This document shows positions 24,263-35,782 of a stretch of DNA of 64,000 bases, piece by piece (within the stretch, counting starts at the first letter, position 1; each line of letters opens with the position of its first letter). The notes beneath the pieces are model-generated. The model did no database searches and was not told the DNA's origin. It saw nothing but the letters and a program-made list of their open reading frames with translations. The stretch comes from Cryptomeria japonica (taxonomy: Eukaryota; Streptophyta; Pinopsida; Cupressales; Cupressaceae). Position numbers and translations under genes: made by a program. Where the stretch lies: positions 1-64,000 of the forward strand of contig NW_026729315.1 in the NCBI RefSeq assembly GCF_030272615.1, given 5' to 3'.

Positions 24263-25029
24263 TTTGTGCACTGATAGACTTGCTTAGACTCTTTGATGGT
24301 GTTTTGATTGATACTTATGGATTCACTTATACTTCAGATGTTCATAGATGATGCTAGAAATTTTAAATTGACATATGATACATTATATGGATGATGGTAT
24401 ATCCTAGATTATTATGATGGATGGACTTATATTTGATGATCTATATGCAGTCATTGTCCCTAGATGAATTATATTGCTTATGATGACATATTGTTATTAC
24501 TAACCCCACTTCACGATCATGTTGGATGAGATGATGATATGACTATTGTGATTGTGTTACTACTATATTAGTGATAGAGACGATATCATACCACTCGTTA
24601 TGAGCATGATATGATGTTGTGATTCTCTTCACTCATCTGATTATTTATGATATATGCAATGTATATGGTGTCTTGTGGATATTGGTGGATGCAGGATTGC
24701 AGGTACTAGAGATCGACTCCACCTGGTCTCACAGGTTTGAGCGTGTCTTTATCCCAATGGCAAGTTGATAGGAGGTGACATGAGTTCCTTCTACACACAC
24801 TAGGCTTAAGTTGATACCCTTGTCAATTAGTGTCTTGGCATGTGACGTCATGTTAGTGTCATGTGGTATGTTGTTCGATCCTATGTCAGGTTGCCTTGTG
24901 GAGTTGTGATTATTTATTAATTAATGATTGATCTATTCCTATAGTTTAATAAGTTAAAATTAAATTAATGGATGACATTAATATTTTTATTAATGTGTGA
25001 TTATTATTTTGGGCATCTATTGTTTATTG
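24263..25029. other. Interval with LTR-like composition, no gene
   Basis: GAT/ATG-rich sequence followed by a GC-richer block near 24680-24900 (GGATTGCAGGTACTAGAGATC). That texture resembles the interior of gypsy LTRs elsewhere in this window (47000-47500), but no termini or partner could be found. Confidence 0.35.
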
Positions 25030-25034
25030 ATGTT

Positions 25035-25904
25035 TGATCTGATGTTAGGATCTATGATTGTTGCACGTGAGATGTTAACTTTTGCAACGATTAAATGAAG
25101 GTCTTAAAATTACAATCAAATTGTTTAAATAAACATAATGATCAAATATCGATAGATTGAACAAAAGAGAGAAAGAAGAGAGAAGACAAAACACAAGTTG
25201 ATAACGGAGTTCGCCAATTAGCTACCTCTCCGGGTCCCTCCAATGGAGTGACCGATCCTTGATTCAGCTCCAGAAAATGGTTACAAAGCACCTCAATGGT
25301 TACAAAGACTCCTTATGTCTCCTTGGACGATAATGAATTACGAAGTCCTTCTCCCACGTGCAACAAGCTTGAATTCAAGCTCCCAATGCACAAAGATGAA
25401 CTATTCACTATCAAACACCCAAAATAAATTTTCTCACCAAATCTCCAATCTTCAACTCTCTCCCAATTTCCTCACAATTCACTACTACCTCTAGCTCACA
25501 ACTTACCCCCATTTTATACAATTTTACATGCTAAAATTGGGTTAACAAACATATTCCCCATATCTCCCATTTACAACAATAAATCTTCTTATCTCCAATA
25601 TCTCCCAAATTTAAAAGTATATCTTTAAAAATACCTTATAAAATGGGGCTTATTAAGTTTAATTGGCTTACATAATTTTAGCCCCCATTCCTTCTTATCG
25701 GGTCCATTTATCTTGTTTGGTTTTAAAATAATGTAAATTGGTGGGTGCGTGTGGATGCAGATAAACCCGAGCCCCTATTTCCATGGCTCACACTTAACAA
25801 ATATTAAACTTGCCATTTTGTATCCCGAGATCCTTGGAGCCAGATTGGTCGAGAAAAAGATGCGGGAAGTGTTGAATATTTTTAGTGAAAATCCACCTGG
25901 ATCA
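25035..25904 (-). repeat. 3' LTR of N2
   Basis: Plus-strand reading starts TGATCTGATGTTAGG and ends CCACCTGGATCA. A minus-strand TATA box (TATAAAAT) lies at 25511-25518. A short open frame on the plus strand (25749-25961) is shared with the other LTR only because the LTRs are copies. Confidence 0.95.
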
Positions 25905-25918
25905 ATCCTCCCCACTGG
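25905..25918 (-). promoter_or_regulatory. Polypurine tract of N2
   Basis: The minus strand reads AGTGGGGAGGAT just before the 3' LTR start TGATCC. Confidence 0.8.
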
Positions 25919-25946
25919 AGAACTTTTGGACCTCCAAAAGTTGCAT

Positions 25947-28094
25947 TTATTCATAAATTAAGTGAGGGCATGTCCTCCCCACTTGTCCTATATCATCTGT
26001 CCATCTGTACACTTGGCTCATTATCACAATCAAGACTGCAATAGTGTTGTTGAACATGTACATCATTGTATCACTTCCATAAGCATGTACATCAACTGCT
26101 TCAACTACTAACCAATAACTACTAATTAATATCAAGCTGAATAACAATGTAGGTAAAAAAGTGAATGAATCAACAACATGTCTAGCTTTCACAACAGGAA
26201 CATTTTTACCCAAGGGAACCTCCAAACTCTCAACCATAAGATGAGGCCATGGATCATCAACACTTTCATTTGTTGTCTCCTAACACTGTACTATTAGCAT
26301 AGCTTGTGGCATCTGATCTTGATTAGCCTCGATTGCTTCAAGTTCATGCCTAGAATCACCTAATCTGACATACATAAGAGACAAATCTTTACTTGCATTA
26401 ATCAACCTCTTCAACTGCCCTGTGTTTGCAAAAGACTCATTAGTCTTAACCTTGTGAGAGTGTACAATATACCTGATGCCATCTTTAAACAAATGATACT
26501 GATTAAATTCCCTATAGAAAATAGCCTTCTGATCATACAAATAAGGGCTACCCAACACTATTCCGCAAACATCTAGTGGAACCACATCAAACTGTACCTT
26601 ATCAACATACTTACTTGAGATTGCAAACCTTAAAGTACATTGCCTTGTTACTTGCAATTTACTGTTTTCGCAAACCCAACCTAGTGGATAAGGTCTCTTA
26701 TGTGGAGTAGTTTTCAATCACAAATTTCTTACAACATCTTCTGAGATTAAGTTAGTTTGGGATCCACTATCTATGAGTGCATCAACTTTAGTGTGTTTAG
26801 CAACAACCCTTACATGAAAAAGCTCATTTCTTTTCTTATCTTCAGGGACATTTTTAACTTGAGAAGTAGAAGCACAATTATCAAAGGAAACACTGGAAAT
26901 AGGAGGCTTACCTTCCAAACACATTGCTGTGATCTTAGTTTCATCTTCAGACTCTAAACCAAGATCCATAACAACATTTGTGGCCTTCTCCTTACCTTTC
27001 TGTTTCTGAGCCCACTTAGGTTTCAATTCTGGATGCAACCACCAACAATTTTCTTCATCATGACCTTTCTTGTCACAATGCGAACATGTGAACTCTTTCT
27101 TAATAGTAGCTGTCTTCTTTTCTCTTTTTGTTTCTGCAACCTTAGATGACTTTTGTACAAAATTATCATTGTCAAAATTCTTACCTCTAGACTCTAGATG
27201 TGTGGCTTGAACACTGACTTTATCCAAATTACTAGGATTCAACATCAAAATAGAATGTCTTAGGTAAGAATGCAAACCACCTATGTACTTAAGCAGTGTA
27301 TCCTGAGTATACAATGGCACATTCAAAGCAATAGCCCATTTTCTAAACTCATGGGTGTAATCCTGGACAGACTGACCCTTAGCTTGCCTAAAGGTTTGCC
27401 AGTTCACTGTCAATTGTTGCATATGTCCTAAAGGGTAGAACTGCTTCTTGAGAGCAGCAACAAATTCCATCCAAGTAATACCGACATTACCATGGCGAGC
27501 ACTTTCTACCCTAGACCTACTCTCCCACCAAGTGAGAGTTGTTCCTCCCAACCAGAGAGTGGCTAACTGGATCCTAGAGGCATCTTCTACTAGGCCTTGT
27601 ATCCTACAATACACCTCTACCTGTTGGACCCAATCATCTAACTTTTCAGCATCTAACTCCCCACAGTACTTAGGTAATTCAAATTTTACATCCAGTTTAA
27701 TTACAGGCTTAGATGTGCTCTTGCAAGGATTAATAGAAGTAGAAGAAGAAGAAGGGGAAGAAGGAGGAGAAGGAGATGGAGGAGTTTTTGGTGGTGAATC
27801 ACCACCTCTCGATCACTTTTCTTTATCTTCTCGATCTCCATGGTCCTTCGATGACTTTCCTTTTTCATGCTTCATCCATTCTTGCCTCTCTTTGTAGAGC
27901 ACTTCTACCATAGTCTTCATTTCAAAAAAAGCTTTCCGAAAGTCTCTTTCACTGAGCTCTGGGTATTCTTGTTCAGTTGCAATTTCTGACATCTTTAGTG
28001 GAAAGGTCCTTCGTTTACTGATCTCAAGATTATACTCTGCAAATGTGCCTTCACCACGTTGGCTCTTAGATCGCGTTAACATCCACCTCTGCAA
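25947..28094 (-). pseudogene. gag: N2 gag-protease with hydrophobic C-terminus
   Basis: All parts lie in one frame of about 716 codons with three internal stops (27813-27815, 26715-26717, 26280-26282). The N-terminal 95 residues are charged and helical. After a Pro/Ser-rich linker comes gag (LPKYCGELDAEKLDDW, ATLWLGGTTLTWWESR, ALKKQFYPLGH, QDYTHEFRKW). A CCHC knuckle reads CSHCDKKGHDEENCW. The aspartic protease has DALIDSGSQTNLIS and GIVLGSPYL. Where pol should follow there is instead about 95 residues with hydrophobic stretches (LPTLLFSLILISSYWLVV and IAVLIVIMS) that could be membrane segments. The tail's origin is unknown. Confidence 0.85.
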
Positions 28095-28109
28095 ACACTA
28101 GTCAAACAA

Positions 28110-28121
28110 GCTCTGATACCA
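28110..28121 (-). promoter_or_regulatory. Primer binding site of N2 (initiator Met tRNA)
   Basis: The minus strand reads TGGTATCAGAGC two bases inside the 5' LTR. This is the standard initiator-methionine tRNA primer site of plant LTR retrotransposons. Confidence 0.95.
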
Positions 28122-28123
28122 CT

Positions 28124-28993
28124 TGATCTAATGTTAGGATCTATGACTGTTGCACGTGAGATGTTAACTTTTGCAACGATTAAATGAAGGTCTTAAAATT
28201 ACAATCAAACTGTTTAAATAAACATAATGATCAAATACCGATAGATTGAACAAAAGAGAGAAAGAAGAGAGAAGACAAAACACAAGTTGATAATGGAGTT
28301 CGCCAATTGGCTACGTCTCCAAGTCCCTCCAATGGAGTGACTGATCCTTGATTCAGCTCCAGAAAATGGTTACAAAGCACCTCAATGGTTACAAAGACTC
28401 CTTATGTCTCCTTGGATGATAATGAATTACGAAGTCCTTCTCCCACATGCAACAAGCTTGAATTCAAGCTCCCAATGCACAAAGATGAACTATTCACTAT
28501 CAAACACCCAAAATAAATTTTCTCACCAAATCTCCAATCTTCAACTCTCTCCCAATTTCCTCACAATTCACTACTACCTCTAGCTAACAACTTACCCCCA
28601 TTTTATACAATTTTACATGCTAAAATTGGGTTAACAAACATATTCCCCATATCTCCCATTTACAACAATAAATCTTCTTATCTCCAATATCTCCCAAATT
28701 TAAAAGTATATCTTTAAAAATACCTTATAAAATGGGGCTTATTAAGTTTAATTGGCTTACATAATTTTAGCCCCCATTCCTTCTTATCGGGTCCATTTAT
28801 CTTGTTTGGTTTTAAAATAATGTAAATTGGTGGGTGTGTGTGGACGCAGATAAACCCGAGCCCCTATTTCCATGGCTCACACTTAACAAATATTAAACTT
28901 GCCATTTTGTATCCCGAGATCCTTGGAGCCAGACTGGTCGAGAGAAAGATGCGGGAAGTGTTGAATATTTTTAGTGAAAATCCACCTGGATCA
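28124..28993 (-). repeat. 5' LTR of N2
   Basis: Same length and ends as 25035-25904. The minus-strand TATAAAAT at 28600-28607 is placed to drive the gag frame that starts at 28094. Confidence 0.95.
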
Positions 28994-28998
28994 ATGTT

Positions 28999-30039
28999 AT
29001 TCATGGATTTATATTTAATTGATGATTTTATATTATTATTATTTTATGGTTTAATGTCTATTGAATATTTGGTATTTGAGCTTTTGATTTATTGGAATTA
29101 CTATTTATTTTTATCTTTTTAATTATTATTGATTTTATATTATTGAGCTTTGTGATTTGATATTTAATTGGGTGTTTATATTATTACCCATATGGTTTAT
29201 TTAATTAATTGGGCTATTTTTATTATTTATATCCCTTTTTACCCGTTTCGGTTATTAAATTACTATTTACTCTACAGGTACCCTATTTTATGATTGGTTG
29301 TGAGGTTTGGATAATTTAAATAATATTATTTAATAATATTAGCTTTGAATTTGGGTATGGTTGGTAGGAAATATTATATTTTTTATTATTTTGATTGGTT
29401 GGAATTTTGCATAGTTTTTGAATGAATTTTATAAATCTAGCTTTTTGAGTGTATTCAGGGGCTGGTTGGCTTGTTGTGAGGATTTGGATTTTGAGAGCTT
29501 GGCTTTGGATTTGGCTAGATTGTAGATTGGGTTGTGCTTCTTCGGATTCATTTTCCATAATTTCAATTTTACCAGGTCAGAGATCTATTTCCTTCTTTTT
29601 TTTTTTAATTTGAAAAGACTATTTTCATCGCGCCTGTGAAAATATTGTCTGCCGAGAGAAATTTGGGAGATTTACCATATAGTTTGATAAATATAAAATG
29701 TGCATATGAAACCTTGGGATAAATATATTTTATATAATTTTGATTTTATGGGAAGATGGGTTTGATTTTTGTTTTTGTTGTGAATGGCTTGTCTATGTCT
29801 TTTCAGGAAGTAATTTTGTGTTGTATTGTGTCCATTTGGATGTTTTAGCATTGTGTAATTCTTTGAAATTAATTATTTATACCTTGTCGTGAATTTTATT
29901 TATGTTTCCGAGACTTTCTGGGCATATTCACTAAACAAACAAATGCACTATTCTGTTTAATAAATGTGCAACATAATTTAACAAATGTGGTGTAGAATTT
30001 AGCAAATGTGATGTAGAATTTATCATATGTGCTCTTTCG
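28999..30039. other. AT-rich interval, no gene recognised
   Basis: Low-complexity TTATT-rich sequence at 29000-29350, then moderate-complexity sequence to 29580 that looks unique, a T run near 29600 and more AT-rich sequence. No coding or RNA feature is supported. Confidence 0.5.
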
Positions 30040-30250
30040 TGTAAGCGCTAGTCAGGGATGTATATGCACTAGGTTGCTAGTATATGCGCTACGAGATTAT
30101 ATGCATGCGCTACTTTCCTATGTATATGTGTGACAAAATTTGTCATGTGCTATAGGATTTGCGATATGTGTGATAGAATTTGTCATATGTGCGACAAAAT
30201 TCATCATATGTGCGATAGGATTTTCCATATGTGTGACATGATTTGTCACA
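30040..30250. repeat. Degenerate ATGTGCGA / ATGCGCTA array
   Basis: Words such as TATATGCGCTACGAG, TATGTGCGACAAAATT and TATGTGCGATAGGATTT follow one another at 20-30 bp spacing, about ten units. The core is related to the array at 6480-6960. Confidence 0.65.
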
Positions 30251-30598
30251 TGTGTTGTTTAAGCTTGTGTATGTGCTAGTTTGTTGTCTTTTCATTTTCT
30301 TGTTTTTAATAGCTTTCTGTGTCGATTTTCTAAATTTGTGTTTTACACCAGAGGCTATTTTCGGAATTCTTTGTTATTCCAGATTTTTATTTATGATCAA
30401 ATGTGGTTTATCATTTTTTTGTGATTGAGCAAGATGTGTTTTCCTTGCATTGAGTATTTGTGCAGTTATATGGTTCCAACAAGAAGATTGTCACAACCTT
30501 CCTTTATCACTATTGGATTTAAATCACAATTTTATTTTATCTTTGGATAAGCTATTTAAATGATTGAATAAATGTTATAAAAAGAATGAAAAATAATA

Positions 30599-30615
30599 AC
30601 ACACACACACACACA
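30599..30615. repeat. (AC)n microsatellite
   Basis: Uninterrupted CA/AC dinucleotide run of about 17 bp. Confidence 0.95.
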
Positions 30616-31324
30616 TGGAAAATATACATTATTTTTATTTATTTATTTTCCACATCCAATTATGGCACATGTTGTAGGAAGAAAAAGAAGCTTCTAGAGG
30701 ATTCTCCACCACCTTGCGTGTAACTCCCCCACTTAGTCTAATCAATTTGCATGAATTCCAAAATTGGGAAAGAATCTCCTTTTTAATTAAATTTTCCAAA
30801 TAGTGGAATAGAGGGAATTCTCTTATAAAATTATATGCAAGTTTCAAAGAAGGGAGTTGATTATGTTTTGAAGAAATTTTCCCAAGTTTAGAAGTAGGGT
30901 TCTCTTTGTTAGTCTCATTTTCGTTGCAGGAATTTTTAAGTTGTTGTTGAAGGTTTTCTCTCAAAGTTGCAAGGAAGGATCAAAGAATAGCTAGAGGATT
31001 CAACTTCGAGCTTCAGTAAACCAGGTTCTCTCCTTTTATCATATGAGGAATTTGTATTATCCAAATATATAGTTTTTTGATTCTTTGGTTGAATATAGTA
31101 TTCTGAAGAAATCATTTCTTAAATTCTAGATAGGAAGAAAAAAAAATCTATTTTTGTTTCTTTAAGAAATGCAGTGATATAGTTTCTTCTCTTCTTTTTT
31201 TTAAATACAAATGCAGATTTCTCTTGCATATCTTATTTAATCTATTTTAAAGGGTCGAAAATCAGATTTTTGCTTTTCTATTTTCTCTTAGATGATATTG
31301 AATATAAAAATAAATAAATCTCCC
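30616..31324. other. AT-rich interval, no gene recognised
   Basis: A short minus-strand frame at 30635-30964 has no recognisable domain. Nothing else is supported. Confidence 0.45.
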
Positions 31325-31600
31325 TCTTTGTGAATGAATAAATAAAATTTCTCTATGAATATTGGATTGAACCTCTGTGAATATTAGCTGAACCTCTGTG
31401 AATATTAGTTAAATGAGTTGAATAAAATTTCTCTGTGAATATTAGCTGAATCTTTGTGAATATTAGTTAAATGAGTTGAATAAAATTTCTCTGTGAATAT
31501 TAGCTAAATCTCTATGAATATTAGTTAAATGAATTGAATAAAATTTCTCTGTGAATACTAGCTAAATCTCTGTGAATATCAGTCGAACAAACTATCTCCC
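31325..31600. repeat. Tandem repeat of CTCTGTGAATATTAG units
   Basis: Compound units of about 60 bp containing GAATAAAATTTCTCTGTGAA, ATTAGCTGAATCT and GTGAATATTAGTTAAATGA recur about four to five times with small changes. Confidence 0.85.
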
Positions 31601-31804
31601 TGTGAAATCTGAAAATAAATAATCTTCTTGTAAATAACTCTCGAATCCCTCCGTGTTAGCTTAAACACCTACCTACTTCTTGATAATCTGTGCATCGCTG
31701 GAGCAAAATACTTCTCTGGTTATTTTTATTTCTCTGTTATATTTCGTCCCTGGGACTAATATGATATTCTCTCTTACATTAATATTTTCTTAAGTATACA
31801 TACC

Positions 31805-31809
<5 letters not shown>

Positions 31810-31840
<31 letters not shown>
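31810..31840. repeat. (TA)n microsatellite
   Basis: Uninterrupted TA run of about 31 bp. Confidence 0.97.
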
Positions 31841-31843
<3 letters not shown>

Positions 31844-31930
31844 TTATGTATTAATAAGTTTTATGCGAAGTGATTAATGTTTATACTCCATGATATAGTG
31901 CCTGTGCGTACCGACTTGTAGGTGGAGGAC

Positions 31931-32037
31931 GGAGTTAATACTCCGCAGGGAGTGGTACCGTAACGGTACCCCCCACTAGCCTGCGGTCACTACTACGGTA
32001 GTGGCCGCAGGGTAGTGGAGGGGACCCGTGGGGTCCC
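31931..32037. repeat. GC-rich cluster of four consecutive hairpins
   Basis: Stems: GGAGT/ACTCC at 31931-31944; GGTACCGT/ACGGTACC at 31954-31970 with a 1-nt loop; a 13-bp stem with one G-T pair at 31981-32010 (CTGCGG...CCGCAG, loop TACG), extendable outward to about 31973-32018; GGGACCC/GGGTCCC at 32021-32037. It is an isolated GC-rich island in AT-rich DNA. Function unknown. Confidence 0.9.
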
Positions 32038-32639
32038 ACTCCCATTAACCCCTTTTTAATGCCAATCGAACATAATTTGAAGGGCAACGTTAATTTTTAA
32101 AAAAAAAAAATTCTCTTTTTCATATATGTTTAAAATGTTGGTTTATTTAAATTCCTTTTTTTTATATATAAATATAAATTTTAGTTAATAAATTTTTAAA
32201 CTTAGGTAAATTTTAGATTTATAACTAGTTTTAACAAATTTATATTAAATGATACTTAGATCCTCTTAAGATCCACTTAGCAATTAAATGACTTGAAGCT
32301 AAATTCTATGTTGGGATTAGTGGTTTTATAAGTGATATTCTCGGATGCAACTTACCCTAGCTTCGCTTCATGCAAATGTCTTTACATTGATTTCAATTAT
32401 TGGTGTTCCCTTCTTCATGCAAATTATACGTTTAATTGTTAGTATGCAAGTTATATTCAAGTTTTGAATTAAAAATAATTTTAGTTATGGTTTTATTCCA
32501 TGTCATTCATCAAGTAGTTATTTCAATTAATTGAGCTTTGCAATGACTAAATATACGCGTTCAATTCATAATTATTTTTCAAGCTTGATGTTTATCATAA
32601 GTTAGAAAATTAAATAAAGGAAGTTGGAAAACCAAAACC

Positions 32640-33835
32640 TAGTAGTGTTCGGTATATACATTGCCTCTAGGTTACGCTTACGGGTAATGCCGTCGTGTTG
32701 AACTACTACACTTAATGCCTAATAAAGCTACATCAATGATGTTTGTGGCATCATCCCTATAAATCATCGGGGAGTAATAAGGGACACTTGGAAGTTAAAT
32801 CCAAGGGGCGGGTAATCCCCCTTGGATTGATAATTTAATAAGATAATTCTAAAATGATCTTTCATTTGCTGAGTTAAACTATAGTAAACCCCTATAGGGA
32901 TGATGAGTGAAATGCTTTAATAAAACTGATTTAATCTTGAAGAATTATTGTCGATTGGCAATTGGTCAAGGGTGACGCTCATGATAAGAATTACAATCTA
33001 GTTGTTTTAGGCCACAAGCAATAGGCCATCTTAAGCCTTTGCTTAAGCGCTACCATCGTGGGTAGCAACCATAGAGAAACTGTCTGGGACATTGACCCTA
33101 GAAAGGGTTGCGTACCCACTAATCAGTTTACATCAAACCATAGAGTAGAAAATAGAACTACATACTTTACGCCTTGATCCCGTGCCGAAGCGGGTATGTA
33201 GGCAGTCTTGGGACAGAGTTGTCCCTCGTACTCAGGCATTCGTGGGTGGGGTCTAGGCTTGGTAAAAGAAAGATTGAGTAAGAATCCTATTTTGAAAGAT
33301 AAGATAATTAAAATTGGAAAAAGGTAATTCAATGCATACTCGGAAGGAATCCCGTATGGATTCGCTTGACTTCCCGAGGCTTTAAGCCAAATTCTGAGGT
33401 GGAATTCAAACTTGTATTATGTTATTCAATTACTCCTAAGGACGGTGACCTCGGTGCACTTCTGTTAGAAGAGTGTAGTACTTAGCGAGTGGCTCAGGAC
33501 CTGAATGGTCTTGATGAGTCTAAGTCTCTGGCCAAAGCACCTCCTATCCCGATTGGATAGATGCCTACCCCGCATGGGTAGATGCCTATCCTGATTTGGA
33601 TAGATGCCTACCTCGTATGGGTAGATGCCTATCCCGTATTGGATAGATGAAATCTCATGTCTTGTATGGACAAGTGCCTAACCCGTATGGTTAGATGCTC
33701 ATCCCGGATGGATGAATGCCTAATCCAAATGGATGGATGCCCAGAGTATGCGATTGAATCAAACACAAATGATTAAATTTAACAAAAAAAAAGAAGAATG
33801 GTCAAATTTTGTTGGGTTAAATATGGTGGGTTATT
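32640..33835. other. Hairpin-dense, GC-richer segment of unknown identity
   Basis: No coding frame is convincing. Perfect hairpins recur: 32798-32808/32818-32828 (11 bp), 33030-33036/33041-33047 (7 bp), 33049-33054/33061-33066 (6 bp), 33210-33215/33220-33225 (6 bp), 33347-33352/33358-33363 (6 bp, loop CGTAT). The segment ends in the hairpin array listed next. It may be an LTR or untranslated part of an unrecognised retroelement. The texture changes at about 33840, where the 5' side of G1 may begin. Confidence 0.6.
33544..33714. repeat. Tandem array of eight short hairpins with covarying stems
   Basis: Units of about 20-27 bp begin with ATGC or GTGC and each contains a hairpin: CTATCC/GGATAG (33544-33560), CTACCC/GGGTAG (33565-33581), CTATCC/GGATAG (33586-33603), CTACC/GGTAG (33608-33624), CTATCC/GGATAG (33629-33646), CTTGT/ACAAG (33661-33674), CTAACC/GGTTAG (33678-33694), TCATCC/GGATGA (33699-33715). 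Loops are often CGTAT or a variant. A change in one arm is matched in the other. Confidence 0.9.
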
Positions 33836-35610
33836 ACAAAGATGTTGCCTTGCTGAGGATGTTTGTATTATTTGTTGGTTGAGAAAGAGGGATCATGCCT
33901 TGCTCATGTTTATGGATTTTTTATAAGGCTCTTGGTTATTATATGATTTGGCTTTATGGCATATTGGCTATTGTTTCAGATTTACATATGTGGATATTAT
34001 TGTTATGTGGACTTGATTAAGCCTCCATGTTGTTTTTATTGTATTATTGTTTACCCTAAGGTCTTGGAACATGGCTAGAGGGAGTGGCTTTCATGAGTTG
34101 GCCAGGGTCACATGAGAATAGGCCACCAAGAGGTTCCTTGTAAGGATGCTTGTGGGTCTAGACATCCAAGATCTCATTGAAAGTTTTCTTGTTTAATCAA
34201 GTGATAACCTTAATAATTAATTAGTTGGGATGGGTAACTAGGATTCATCTAATCAAGATAATAATTTGGTTCTTGGTGTCCCATCTCATATCCCTTGAGG
34301 AGAGACTCGGGATGAGCTTGGGAAGGCCATAGAGATGGCAAACCAAACTCCCTTGATTATCACATAGGTGGAAATGGTTCCACATGTCTATCAGGCATGT
34401 GGATCTCCTTTCTTTGTGAGGGTAGCATGCGATGACACTCTTCCCTACATGTGTCCTTGTTCCTTACACCATGGTTGTTAATTTTCCTTTGGGAGTTTTA
34501 TGCTTTCGATTTAGCCTCGTGATGCAATTTGGGATTATTGTTCATGTGGTTGTTTTCAATTATGGTTATTGTCATGGTTAGTTCCTTTGGTTGTTAGGTG
34601 TCAGCCTAGATCTAGAGTGTGTGTGGGACCTTGTGTCATTCTCCATAGCACGAGGGGTGACTCCTTATTGGTTCCACATGGTCGGGTGGTTTGATGCCTT
34701 TTACCATTGAGATGTTCTTTTTTGCATGCTCGTGTTCGTGGAGGTGGATCCTTTATCTCTTCAGCTTATGGTTGGATTATTTTGAGTAGGTTGTTGAATA
34801 CATTGTTAGAATGTAAGCCAATATGTAATATGATTCATGTGGCATTTATGAACATAGGATTCATGAGATATGTATTTGTAGATTGGTCACTATGTATCTT
34901 GATGTAAATGATATTGTAATCTTGTTAGAAGATGTCAGATACTCTTGTAGGATATGTCAAGTAATGAGATGATCTCCCTTTAATAATAGAGATCATGGTA
35001 TTGTTCCATAATGAAAGACTTTCTCTTAATGTTCTTATCTCTTGATAATAATTTATGCATATTATATTATGATGAAATGTTGGGATATTCTTATTGAAGA
35101 AAATGAACTAGTTATGTTGTATGTGATGTTAGTAATGAAATAATGATGGTATATTGATGGTTAAGAAAAGGGAATAGGAACATTTGGATTGGTGTTTCAA
35201 TATGAACCTAAGGGGGTAATTGAGTTAGGATGGAATTTCTTCAAGATAGCTTAATTAAATGAGTGATTCCTTAAGTTATAGAAAGAAGTAAATGTTAGGA
35301 AATAATGATAGAGTTGATGAATTTATTAGAATATGATGATATTATATGATGTTGTTGCATTCATGTTAAGTAATGGCGTTGAGATACCCTAGGGAATGTT
35401 AGATGATGAAGATGTTATTTATTTTTGTTTGTGTATTATATTCTTGAGATAATTGTTTAGGTAGATTATGTGCATGGTTAGAAAATGTGTAAGTAGTAAA
35501 TTATAATTGAGTTACATGTGTTGTATTGGTTTAATGTTATATATAAAAATTATCTCTATTTGCTAGTTATTTGGTTAATTTCTCTAGGGTATTTTGGCAA
35601 TTATCACATC

Positions 35611-35622
35611 TAGTATCAGAGC
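35611..35622 (+). promoter_or_regulatory. Primer binding site of G1
   Basis: TAGTATCAGAGC matches the initiator-Met tRNA primer site TGGTATCAGAGC with one G-to-A change. It sits two bases after the LTR-like end TTATCACA. Confidence 0.8.
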
Positions 35623-35782
35623 CCATATTCATACACTGGGTACTCTAGTTTCATGTTGAGCCCATTGTGCGTAGTAGCACTATAGCTTGGGTTAGCCATG
35701 TGGTTATCCTTGCTAGTTGTTTTCTTTGGATTAGTTGCCCTAGATTTCATCTTATAGTTTCTTTGCACCTTGGTTAGAAAAG

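Larger units (their letters stand above)
25035..28993 (-). mobile_element. Non-autonomous Ty3/gypsy-type element N2 (gag-protease)
   Basis: Two direct LTRs of 870 bp with inverted ends TGATC...GATCA, an exact 5-bp target duplication ATGTT (25030-25034, 28994-28998), a met-tRNA primer site and a polypurine tract define it fully. The internal 2.2 kb encodes only gag, a zinc knuckle, a protease and a hydrophobic tail. Reverse transcriptase and integrase are absent. LTR copies differ by roughly two per cent by eye, making it one of the younger insertions here. Confidence 0.95.

Noticed and set aside
25749-29122. A plus-strand protein shared by 25749-25961 and 28838-29122
   Set aside because: Both lie in the two LTR copies of N2, so identity follows from LTR duplication, not from coding.
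33544-33715. CRISPR array
   Set aside because: Units are about 20-27 bp with no spacer/repeat distinction, and the DNA is plant nuclear; the pattern is hairpin units in tandem.
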